From contig CM070723.1 in the NCBI GenBank assembly GCA_036346275.1, positions 46,516,743-46,580,742 of the forward strand: DNA of 64,000 nt, written 5' to 3'. The DNA comes from Otatea glauca (Eukaryota > Streptophyta > Magnoliopsida > Poales > Poaceae). The translations under genes were made by a program, and so were the position numbers. The notes below the pieces were generated by a model. The model was not told the DNA's origin. It did not search any database and saw nothing but the letters and a program-made list of their open reading frames with translations. Of the stretch, positions 47,810 through 57,647 are shown piece after piece (position 1 is the stretch's first letter; each line of letters starts with the position of its first letter).

Positions 47810-50589
47810 AAGATGGCGGATGACGAGTTCCTAACTCGACGGCCGCCTCATGATCTTTGGCGATCGGCATGCTACGCCGACAAGAGTCGGCCAAGCTCGC
47901 TTATCGCGAGGTCCATACCGCCACACCACTGCCCCAATATCTTCGGTGGTCGGAGTCCCCGATCACCTTCGACGGATCGACCACCCCGACCACGCCCCGC
48001 AAATGAAGATACCCGCTGTGGTCGACCCATTGTGGGGAAGAAGCGCTCACAAAGGTGCTAATGGATCGTGGCAGCGGTCTCAACATCCTTATGTTGAGAC
48101 GCCGACGCCATGGGGTCCTCGCCCGAGTCTCCGACCGAGCAAGGCGCCTTTCCATGGCATCATCCTCGCCGCCAGCTCAACCGCCGGCAGTCGACCGCCT
48201 GCTACCTTTGGAGGACCGGGAAATTTCGCGACCGAGACCTCACTTTCGAGGTCGTGGATTTTCTCGATCCTACCACGCCATCCCGGGAGGCCGTATGCCA
48301 AGTTCATGGCGGTCCCTAGTTACACCTATCTCTGTCAAGATGCCCGGCCACGAGGAGTCATCACCGTGGCTTCGTCCTTCCAGCTTGCTTACAAGCGAAG
48401 CGGCAGCTTATGAAGCTAGCCTCGGCGGTCATCGCGTCCGCCGAGTTCGCCAACCTCCGGAGGGAAGCCTCGAGTCCGCCGAGTCTAGCAAGTCGGGGCG
48501 GATCCTTCAAGTCCGCCGAGGACACAAAGAAGGTTCGCGTGAGATCCCGCGATCCGACTAAGACCGCGGGTCGGAGCCACGCCCCGCCAATAGGAAAGCG
48601 CCGCCGACTTCCTCCGCGCCAACAACGACGCCTTTGTATGGAAGTCCTCGACATGCCAGAATTTCGAGGAAGTCGCCGAGCATTCCTTAGGCATCCGACT
48701 GTGCTCAAGGCTTGTCGCCCAACGCCGCGCCGTCGACGTAAGAGAAGCGCAGGATCATAGGAGGAGATCGCCAAGCTTTGGTGCGTGGTTTGTAAAGAGG
48801 TGCGCCACCCCGAGTGGCTCGCCAACCCAGACTTGTGAAAAGAAGAATGGGCAATGTAGAATGTGCGCTGATTATACGAGTGCAACAAGGCATGTCCCAA
48901 GGACCCGCTCTTGCCCCGCGATCGACCAAGTCATCGACTCCTGCTGGGTGCGAGTTCCTTTCCTTTACGATGCCTACCGCTATCACCAGATATCACTAAA
49001 GGAGTTCGACCAGCTCGCGACCTCCTTCATCACTCGCTTGGCCTGCTCACACGTGACAATGCCGCTCGGTCTAAAAACGCGCAGGCGCCACATACCGGCG
49101 ATGTATGCAAACGTGTTTCAACAACCGACGGCCGCAACATTGAGGCGTACGTCGACGGCATCGTCGTAAAGACCAAGAAGGCTGACGACCTCATCACCGA
49201 CCTAGGAGAGACTTTCGCAAATCTCCGGCGGTTCCGCATAAAGCTCAACCCCGAGAAGTGCGTCTTCGGGATCCCCAAGGAAAGCTCCTCGCTTCATCGC
49301 CTCGAGCGCAGCATCGAGGCCAATCAGGAGAAGATCTCGGCGATCACAAGAATGGGCCCGGTCGGCAACCTGAAAGGGGTCCAAAGGCTAATCGGATGCC
49401 TTGCAGCCTTGAGCCGTTTCGTGTCTCGCCTTAGCGAGCGCAGGATGCCGCTCTACGGGCTGCTTAAGAAGTCCGACCGCTTCAGCTGGACCAGGAGGCT
49501 CAGGAGGCCCTCACCCGCTTGAAGGCCTTCCTGCCCTCACCCCACCCCGCCGCCTCGCACCGCGAACTGGCCGCTTCTCTACATCGCCGCCACGACCCAA
49601 GTTGTCGCGGCGGCCCTCGTGGTGGAACGAGCGAAGAAGGCCGTGAGCTCAAGATACAACGGCCGGCCTACTTCATCACGAGGTGCTTTCCGAGTCCAAG
49701 GCTCTGACCAGCAGAGTAAGCCGCTTCACGCAGAGACTCATCACAAAGAGAAAATTGGTCCACTACTCGACCAAAGACCCATCACCGTGGTGACCACGTC
49801 GCCACTCGGCGAGATCATCCACAACCGCGACGCCTCAGGAAGGATAGCCAAGTGGGCACTCGAGCTCATTGGTCACGACATATCATACGTTCCTCGAACG
49901 ACGATCAAGTCGCAGGCTCTGGCCGACTTCGTCGCCGAGTGGACCGAAGCCTAGGCACCACTAAATAAGACCCCGAGCATCGACGATGTACTTCGATGGA
50001 TCCTATACCAAGAACGTCGCGGGCGCAGGAGTTGTTATTGTTTCCCCACTCTCGAACAGACTTCAATACGTGATCAGTTGCTCTTCGATGCGACCAACAA
50101 CATCGCCGAGCACGAGGCTCGCCAACGGTCTCCGGATCGCCGCCGACTTCGGCTCGTCGACGCTACGCCCACGGGACTCCAAGCTTGTCGTCGACCGTGT
50201 CATGAAGGTCAGAGAGCCCCGAGACACCGGATGGTCAGCAGATCGGTCGAGAAGCGCGCAAGCTCGAGGAACGGTTCAAGGGTTTCGAGCTCCACCATAG
50301 TTACAGATGCTACAACGGTGAGCCCGACATTTTAGCCAATCTTGCCTCCAGCAGAGAGCCGCCCCCGATCTTCGTCGCAACCTTTTGTCGCTTTCAGATG
50401 CGGATGGGACCCGATGGCGAGCGGCCTTCGACCACGGGCGAGGCTACTCCGATCGCCGGCGGTCGGGCGAGATCCGACGCCGACCGCAACATGTTAACGA
50501 TCAATCCGACCGAGGAAGCCTCTTCATCGACCGTCCGACGGACGGATCGCTCCTCTCCGCTCGACCGAGGCCCGGCTACCGCACGCCGG
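47810..50589 (+). pseudogene. pol of the second Tat element, cut off by the gap (broken)
   Basis: The protease region is recognisable by the LMDRGSGLNIL catalytic block (about 48056-48090) and by LTFEVVDF and a KFMAVP segment up to about 48320. RT follows at 48560-49510: a Tat-type CADYTSATRHVPRT stretch (48861-48905), EAYVDGIVVKTKKADDL (49142-49190, Gly where the catalytic second Asp is expected) and LNPEKCVFGIP. RNase H continues to about 49950. A second RNase H begins at 49986 with YFDGSYTKNVAGAGVVIVSP. Integrase is not present before the Ns. Confidence 0.82.
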
Positions 50590-50689
50590 NNNNNNNNNNN
50601 NNNNNNNNNNNNNNNNNNNNNNNNNNNNNNNNNNNNNNNNNNNNNNNNNNNNNNNNNNNNNNNNNNNNNNNNNNNNNNNNNNNNNNNNN
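50590..50689. other. Assembly gap (100 Ns)
   Basis: Exactly 100 N, the usual placeholder for a gap of unknown size. It lies inside the nested Tat element. Confidence 0.99.
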
Positions 50690-51625
50690 CTTCTCTATTT
50701 GGGGCTTGGATATCTTGGGACAGATTCTCAAGAGCCCAAAGGAGGTTACAAGTTTCGTCAGGCTATCGACACGCTCACTAGTGGATCGAGGCCGAACTCA
50801 TAGGAACATCACCGTAAGTAGCTAAGAAATTCATGAAGAGCATTGTTACTCGATTTGGCATCCCTAATCGAGTAATCACAGACAATAGTAGCCAGTTTAC
50901 AGTAATGTTTTCATAGTCTTTTGCGAAGAATTGGGTATCAAACTCAGCTTCACCTCTGTGGCTCATCATCAAAGTAACGGTTAGGTCGAACGAGCCAATG
51001 GCTTAATCTTGCAGGGGATCAAGACCCGTGTGTTCGATAGGCTCAAGGCTTACTCAACCCGGTGGGTGAAGGAACTCCCCTCGGTGCTATGGGCTGTTCA
51101 TACTTCGACTAGTCGAGCCACTCGTGAAACACCATTTTCTTGGTCTACTGAGCGGTTATGCTTCCAACTCGAGTTAACGCTCAGTCACCTCGAGTGGATA
51201 ACTACTTGAAGAGGAACAAGAGCAGGCACGAGCAGATGATGTAAATCTACTCGAAGAGTTCAGAGATCGAGCATCCATTTGAGCGGCTAAGTATCAGCAA
51301 GCCTTACGTAGATATCATGGCCAAAAATACAGGATAGAGCGCTCACCGTCGGAGACTTAGTACTACTGAAGGTGCGTATAAGATAATCGCAATAAGCTAT
51401 CACCTAAGTGGGAAGGTACCTATGTGGTGGTCAAAGTGACTCGACCAGGATTTGTACGGCTATCGACATCGGAAGGGGTGATACTTGGAAACTCATGGAA
51501 TATCGACCAGTTGAGAAAATTTCATATATGAATGAAGAAGGCATTGCATTGCAGTTGAAATTCAGGTAAGTATGATTTTATTACATTTTTTACTAACAAA
51601 AGCTATCCTATTACATCTTAAGATA
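50690..51625 (+). pseudogene. Second rendering of the outer Tat element's integrase end
   Basis: Near-identical to 44012-44959, including shared disabling changes such as the TAG after the GIPNRVITDN block. So it is the same locus (or its other haplotype), not an independent copy. Differences are clustered small indels around CTG/CAG. The following solo LTR position is also shared. Confidence 0.85.
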
Positions 51626-51630
51626 GGTAC

Positions 51631-52575
51631 TGACGAATATTTATACCAGGGGTACCCCAACGGCCCAGGGTGACAAACGGGCTGCCTCAAGCCTAGCTCC
51701 GACCTAGCGAGCTTCACCAGGCCCTCTACCGACCAAAGTATCTGGGCCACTAATGACGCCTGTCTCGACCGATCGGGACAAGCGTTTTCGACCAAGTAGG
51801 GCTTCTCGACTTCGCGGGCGGTCGGGATCCTCAATCCTCTCAAGCTAAGGCAACCTTCGCCAAAAAGCCGCACGACGAGCCTCCACCACCATTGGCCACG
51901 TGCTTCCACGGAAAGGATCGATCAAGGATCAGACGAGCAGTGGCTCTTTCCGAGATGGTATAATGGCTGCCAAGTCAAGCTTGGTCCCATCAACCACCAC
52001 GCATAACACGAAGGCACATTCCTCCCGAGGCAAAGACTAACGCCATACATCGCAACGCCAACTATCGCCGCTCATGTGGCGGTGTGCGCCATTTCCCGAC
52101 GCTGCAGAGTTTAATCGCCTCGCCCACCAGACTACCGACCCGGCGTGGGCAAACCGGGCGACGACCAATCACCGAAGCGAAGGACTAATGCTCCCGGTAT
52201 AGGTTTTCTCATCCTTCCCTCTCCCAACTTCCTGTAACCTGCCCCTCCAATCAGAGTATAAAGGGAGGCAGGGCCTCTGGGAGAAAAGGAAGGAAAAGTA
52301 GCGAGGAGGGTGTGAGAGTATGCGCGCACTGTGAGATCTCCTCTTCTCGCTAGGTCTTTACGAACACTTTTGTGTTCAAGCCCTCAACCCTCACTTGTAA
52401 ACATTGTGCAGTCATCTGCACCTAAGGCAATACAACACCACCGAACGAACTGGAGTAGGGACTTTTGGCCCGAACCAGTATACACCTTGGGCTCTCGAGT
52501 CTAACCATTCAGGGACAAGGAACGCGTGGCCCTTCTGACTTACAAATTTACTTGCCGGTGCTCGAAACGCCGACA
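51631..52575 (+). repeat. LTR of the second Tat element (right copy), flanked by GGTAC on both sides
   Basis: 945 bp, TGACGAATATTT...CGCCGACA. With GGTAC at 51626-51630 and 52576-52580 it has the exact structure of a solo LTR. It carries TATA-like GAGTATAAAGGG near 52254. Confidence 0.88.
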
Positions 52576-52587
52576 GGTACACTCTTA

Positions 52588-53091
52588 CTACTTGTCCTCA
52601 GAGGCATCACGCCGCCGCCCCTCCATCCACGGGGACCGAAAAAGGGTGGTCCCCAGGATGGGCTTGCGCCCTCTGTATGGACCAGAGGAGGATGCGAAGA
52701 CCCAGCCGCTAGTTGATGGGAAAGGAGACCTCCGAGCACCGCGATGGCTTAGAGGGCGAGCAAGCGCCGGGCCGATGAAGCTGTCTTGAGCTTCACCACC
52801 TTCCCCAGCACCGACGGCTTCACCTTCTTCTCCTCGTGTGTCGGCAGTGGCATCTGCTCTCGCGAAGGGAGCAGAGGTGGCATCGTCGCCTTCGGCGATG
52901 ACCCTCAGCTTGCTGGTGACTTCGTCCTCCTCTTTCGGCCAAACCTTCTTCTCAATAGTCTCCCAATCGATCTCATCCTCCTCATCGGAGGAGATAACGA
53001 TCCTCCCTGGAGAAACTACGGCTAGCGGCGTAGAGAGAGGGGATTCGCTAAGGATGATCAAAGAGGGAGGCGATGATGGAGGAGAAGCCAT
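52588..53091 (-). CDS. Antisense ORF 1 of the first Tat element
   Basis: A 167-codon open frame opposite to gag-pol. It is Ser/Pro-rich at the start (SPPSLIILSESPLST), then acidic (ISSDEEDEIDWE), then a conserved-looking VWPKEEDEVTSKLRVIAEG segment, and a low-complexity C-terminus. A textbook TATA box on the minus strand (GAGCTATAAATAGA, 53171-53184) lies about 85 bp upstream of its ATG, so it may be an independently transcribed gene carried by the element. Its stop is only about 8 bp from the target site of the nested Tat element. Antisense ORFs in the 3' region are known from Tat-lineage elements; function unknown. Confidence 0.6.
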   Translation of the reverse strand: MASPPSSPPSLIILSESPLSTPLAVVSPGRIVISSDEEDEIDWETIEKKVWPKEEDEVTSKLRVIAEGDDATSAPFARADATADTRGEEGEAVGAGEGGEAQDSFIGPALARPLSHRGARRSPFPSTSGWVFASSSGPYRGRKPILGTTLFRSPWMEGRRRDASEDK

Positions 53092-53359
53092 GGATGCGAT
53101 GGAAGGACTAAGGCGCTGTGAGCAAAGGACAAGAGAAAAGATGAGTTGTGATAGGCAACTACAGGTCTCGTCTATTTATAGCTCAGGGAACAAGTCGAAC
53201 TGTAATCGCAATCCGTCTAGATTCGCATCGGTCCCAATTCACGAGACGTCGGTTGCGCTTTCACACAAATGCGCAAACCGAAGAGACGCCACTTTATGGT
53301 TCACCGCGTGGAAGCTGAAAGACGCGAAAAACTATAACAGAGTTCAATCGCTACAATGA

Positions 53360-54480
53360 AGTTATGTTGTTCATCTACTTTGTCCGTTTGGATTCTACTT
53401 TGACCAATATGCTCAGGGGCTCATGCTTCTGTGTGTAAGAGTTGCAATTGATGCTTATGCTCTACCTTCTCTTTGATATAGCCACCGAGTGGAGGGGTGG
53501 GGGCTACATCATGCATTTTATCGACGCATATGCTCTACCGTCTGCTTGATGCATTCATCGAGTAGACGGTCGGGGGCTACATCGCTCAATTTTTTCTTTA
53601 TCTGGTTCCACTCTCGGGTCGATGTATCTATCGAATAAGAGGTTCGGAGTCGTAACAGGTATCGGTGATGCTAAGGCCTCACTCTTTTGGCTCGATCTAG
53701 CTATCGTGTAAAGAGTCGGGGCTACATCAAGATATTGTACTTGCATCACTCTACTCCCTACCCAATGACACATCATCGAGTAAGGAGTCGGGGGCTAAAG
53801 GTAACCTTGTACCTTATGTGATCTCTGTTTTTCGGTCGATACAGTTAGCGAGTAGGGCATAGTAGGCACAGTCTTCTCTTTATCTTTGGAATATGCGATT
53901 TTTTGCACGCATTTACTTGATTGCGCACTTAGCATGCCAATAAACAAAACTAAAGTGTGGTCATGCCTGAATTGGGTAATGAGTAATTCTATCCTGCGCA
54001 CATATGAGCATCAGATTGTCAGACATCTAAAGCTCAGCGGCCGGTGAGAGACGAGACCTTTAGTCGATTGTACATGCGTTGCTCAGCATGTTCTTGTTCG
54101 CTACAGAGTCTAAGTCACATGGTCGTGAAGGCTTGCAAAAGTCATGTAGTGTTCTACTCAACGTATATAGCATTTATGTTATGTATGGCCTCTCCGAGTG
54201 TACGCTCGGGGGTTAAGTTATTTAACGAAAGTTTTTTCTAGCATTGTGTGCAGATACAATTAGGCATACGTTCAGCCACGAAGCCGCTTACTAAGGGTCT
54301 ATGTGTGCTAAAATCGGATTTGCATCTACTTGTGCTACTCTATTTCATCGACAAGGAAATAGTAGACAAAGCACGATAGACAAGCAGATTAATTAGTACT
54401 GTCATTAAAGACCACAGTAACAAAAAAGGTTCGACTATTACACAAGCAGGTTCAGGCAGAAGGACCTTGGCGGGCATCAT
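53360..54480 (+). repeat. Non-coding 3' region with repeated hairpin plus polypurine-like units
   Basis: GGGGGCTACATC-type words recur at about 53498-53510, 53572-53583, 53715-53728, 53785-53797 and 54205-54216, with a degenerate one at 53640-53652. Most are preceded by an inverted repeat (for example ACCGTCT/AGACGGT at 53538-53571, ACTCTTT/AAAGAGT at 53681-53716). The word resembles the element's own polypurine tract. No ORF of note lies here. Confidence 0.65.
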
Positions 54481-54485
54481 CACTG

Positions 54486-56786
54486 TCAAGGGATAGCTCC
54501 AACTGGGCCATGAACCTCTCGGCAAGGTCTCCGAAGGACTTGATCGGCAACCTCGCTCGCCTCACACGCGAATCCCTCGTCCAAAACCGAGAAGTCCAGG
54601 TCTGGATGGTGGCTCTTCACCATGCCGAGCATGTAAGAAGTTGCAAGGAGTGCCGATGAGGTCATATGTTCGAGTGTCTCTGACTGTAGAGTGGCAAGAG
54701 CCGCATCCACTGTAGCCTTTTCGACCTCGACCATCTTCTTGCTAGCATCTGCCTTGTCTTGGCTGACCTTGGCCTTGAGCAGTGCAGCATTGGCAGCAGC
54801 CTCCATCACCTTCAACTTCTCTGCCTCTGCTTGTGAGGCTTTTAGATTGGTCCTGAGTGCCTCCAGTTCCGCGTCTTTCATCTTGAATATTTGTTGGTTG
54901 GCAACCATGAGCCGCTCTGTCTGTTGATAAGCTTGCTCGCAGAAAGCTTTGGCTTCGAGCAAGGTATCCGCAGCACGCTATTGAAAAAAGCCAAAAAGTG
55001 TCAAAAGAATGAAGCAAGAGAATGGAGCAAAAGCACAGGGTTGATTCGTTCATGGTCACGTACTCGAATCTAGGGTTTCATTATGGACCAGTACTTCGGA
55101 GGCGCATATGAAGCTGGAGGAGGCAAAACCGTTGCCGTAGCAGAACCGTCGGCATGCTCAACAGGATCTGCTGGAGAGGGAATTGCGGCCATGGCAGCCG
55201 GGCCAAGAGATGACAAGGCAGATGCGGCGATGTCATCGACAGCACCGCTAGACGAATCTTTGCTTGTACATTTTTTCGTCTGTGCAGTTGGTTTTACCAG
55301 GACTTGTCTAGTCCCGGTAGCTGGCTTCTCGATCAGCGCATCGACCCTCCAAGCAGCCTGTTGGTCGTCCAAGATCTGTTGGATCATGTTAGAAGGTACT
55401 TCATAGCAGCCAAGTGAGCGATTGAAGGTCACCTGATCGGATGGTCTCAATGACGAGGTGCGTGGACGCTTGGCTGGACGACAGGGTGCTGGAGACACCG
55501 ACCTCATTGCTCGAGGAGACTCGATCGCTTCTTGCTCGGGGGCTGCTCCACCGTCACTCGGGATGATGGTAGGCGTCGGATCGTTCAAAGGGGAGACGGC
55601 ACCAGCGGGGGCAGAGCCCGATGCTTGATCATCGTCTTGGATGGGCTCGTCGTCCTCTAGGTCGATGGCACCCATGATCGGCCCGCCTTCATCATCGAAC
55701 TTGGCTTCCTGAGGAAATGCTGGGTTAAAGTGGAAAACAGATGTACAAACGATGCATTGTGAACCACGAAACAATACTCACCTCTAGCCGAGGATTAGCG
55801 AGCGAGTATGCTTCAATGCCACAAATGTCAGGTTCTGAGCCTTGGAATATTTTGCTCAGCCTAGAGATGTCAGGGTCGGACAGATCTGGCAAGATGCGAA
55901 TCAATTTGCTACTCTTTGACTAAAAGCAAAAAGAACGCAGTATTACAAGTACTTACTTCCAGGATTGTCCCTGGTGGCATCATCGACCCCAGAGTAGTCC
56001 CAAGCCAAGTGGTCCTGGCACTTCAGTGGACTCGATCGGCGCATGATGAAATCTCTAGCGATGTGCCACCCAGTCAGCCCGATCTCCCTCAGCTCCTCGA
56101 TCTTCCGGATGTAATAAGCGTTGCGAGCGGTCGAAGGAGGAACTTTCGTCCAGAGGTCAATCAAATTGGGGAGAAGTGGTCGATAAGTTAGAGGGCAGTT
56201 CACGGTGTCCAAAGAGGTGATGTAAAACCACCGCTTTTTCCAGTCTGACTGCCAGGAAGAAGTAACATGAACAGAATATCTGAACTCGGCCTTGCCATTG
56301 CGGAGGTGGAAACCAGACCCTGACAAAGATTGTTCTTCATCGCCCTCTTTAAGCTATAGAAGTGGCGGAATAGGTTGAGACTCGGGCTGATGCCCAGAAA
56401 AGCCTCACAAAGGTGGACGAACACGTTGAGCATTGCGATTGAATTGGGGCCAGGTGAAAAAGCTGGATTTGATACAAATCAAGAACTTGTCGAAGAAATT
56501 GAGAAGGGGGAAAGCTTATCCCGCAATGAAAAAAGGCCTCGAAAACGACGGTTTCATCCTCATTCTTGGGGGTAGGATAGAGTTTACCTTAAAATGGCCT
56601 CCAATGGAAGAACTCCCGCGGAGGGACGAAGCCGTCCTTCTTCAAGTCAGCGAGACGCTTCTCCGTCATGATCGACTTCTGCCACACCTTTTCGAGGGCC
56701 TCGTCCTCGAAGGCCGCCTCGATTTTCTCGAGTTTCTTCTCCAACGACGCAGCGACTCCAGCGTTGGTTGAAGGGGCGAATGCCAT
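54486..56786 (-). pseudogene. Antisense ORF 2 of the first Tat element (Transposase_28-like)
   Basis: Reading leftwards from the ATG at 56786: an N-terminal coiled-coil-like segment (LEKKLEKIEAAFEDEALEKVW), then LNVFVHLCEAFLGISPSLNLFRHF (56360-56433) and WKKRWFYITS (about 56230). These resemble the family annotated as 'putative gypsy type transposon' (Transposase_28) and found antisense in Tat elements. Downstream are an acidic, Pro-rich linker (55070-55774) and a long Glu/Lys/Ala coiled coil (54600-54962) ending near 54486. A minus-strand TATA box (CCTATAAATT, 56911-56920) lies about 125 bp upstream of the ATG. Frame changes could be introns or damage. Role unknown. Confidence 0.65.
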
Positions 56787-57301
56787 TGAGAGAGATGTGG
56801 GGTGAATTCCCTAAAGGTGGCGACACTAGGGCTTCAGGAGTGCGACGGAGGCTTCGAGAGTAAGGATGGAGGCGAAAAAGGAGGGGAATGGCTACAGTTC
56901 TAGGTCTGGGAATTTATAGGTCAAAATCCTCTCTCCAGGCGAACGGTTCATTCCCCATGGCACGACATCTCAATCGGCGCAAAAGGCGGAATGATGGCGT
57001 TGCACCAATCTTGGCGCTGTAGATGAGAGCAATAAATGCTCAACTGCCCAACGTTTAGATTTTTTGAATTTCTAACTCTGATCAGAGTCGAGTCAATAAG
57101 TCGACATCGAGTAACTTACGATTACCCTGAGGACTCGATACTGGCTGATAGCAGGGCGCTCGACCCAGCACATCCCTACTCGATACTCAGCAATTCCCAA
57201 TCTACTCGAATCGTTCGATTACAAGCAAGCAAGGTATTACTCGACCAAACAAGGCTTTGGCAATAATCGACCAAGCGCTTAATCATACCCTCCGCTGAAC
57301 A

Positions 57302-57316
57302 GAGTTCGGAGGCTAC
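57302..57316 (+). other. Polypurine tract of the first Tat element
   Basis: GAGTTCGGAGGCTAC directly precedes the 3' LTR. It is a degraded version of the GTCGGGGGCTAC words upstream. Confidence 0.6.
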
Positions 57317-57506
57317 TGTCGAATATCTAAACATAGGGTATGTGTCCATAGAGGATACATGAAGGATATGTCCTAACGACATGCAAAGATTTCGGAAATC
57401 ACAGGCCCAATTCTATGGGATAAGATATGCGCATTGTGTGCTTGACTCTGCTAACCCGAAGGCACCCGAAGGTATAAATTTATTGTCGATTTTCTAACCT
57501 TCGACA
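57317..57506 (+). repeat. 3' LTR of the first Tat element, internally deleted
   Basis: Only 190 bp. It matches both ends of the 682-bp 5' LTR, but about 490 bp in the middle, including the TATA box, are missing (junction near 57431). About 14 substitutions occur over the shared part. Confidence 0.88.
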
Positions 57507-57647
57507 GGTAGTATTATTGGGTGTACACTTGGTTGGCCATGTTGTACTCCTCGGTGGACATTATCATCAATCCTAATGTAGATAGCAACTCTGTGTTAAC
57601 ATGGCATAAAAGTTGAAGTTTTGCCACTCATAGACCCATTGGGTGAG

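Larger units (their letters stand above)
44965..52575 (+). mobile_element. Second Tat-lineage Gypsy element nested in the first, crossing a scaffold gap
   Basis: LTR copies are at about 44965-45892 and 51631-52575. Target duplication GGTAC lies directly right of the second LTR (52576-52580) and also directly left of it (51626-51630). A slightly altered GGTAA precedes the first (44960-44964). gag and pol lie at 46950-50589 and are then cut by 100 Ns. The sequence after the Ns is not the rest of this element. It is a second rendering of the outer element's integrase (50690-51625), so the assembly here is not a linear element. Confidence 0.8.
39296..57506 (+). mobile_element. Ty3/Gypsy Tat-lineage retrotransposon with antisense genes, internally deleted
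   Basis: LTRs at 39296-39977 (TGTTAAATATC...) and 57317-57506 (TGTCGAATATC...CTTCGACA), with a perfect 5-bp target duplication GGTAG (39291-39295 and 57507-57511). Internal order is PBS, gag, RT, RNase H, a second archaeal-type RNase H, integrase, then a long 3' region with antisense ORFs. The extra RNase H and antisense ORFs are Tat-lineage traits. The protease and the gag C-terminus are missing. A second Tat element is inserted at 44965. Confidence 0.9.

Noticed and set aside
50385..50825. Open frames running through the N block
   Set aside because: They only exist because Ns are read as open. They join unrelated sequence on both sides of a gap.
51945..51985. Sequence resembling the start of a tRNA (GAGATGGTATAATGGCTGCC)
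   Set aside because: No cloverleaf can be closed. It lies within the LTR and also in the other LTR copy.
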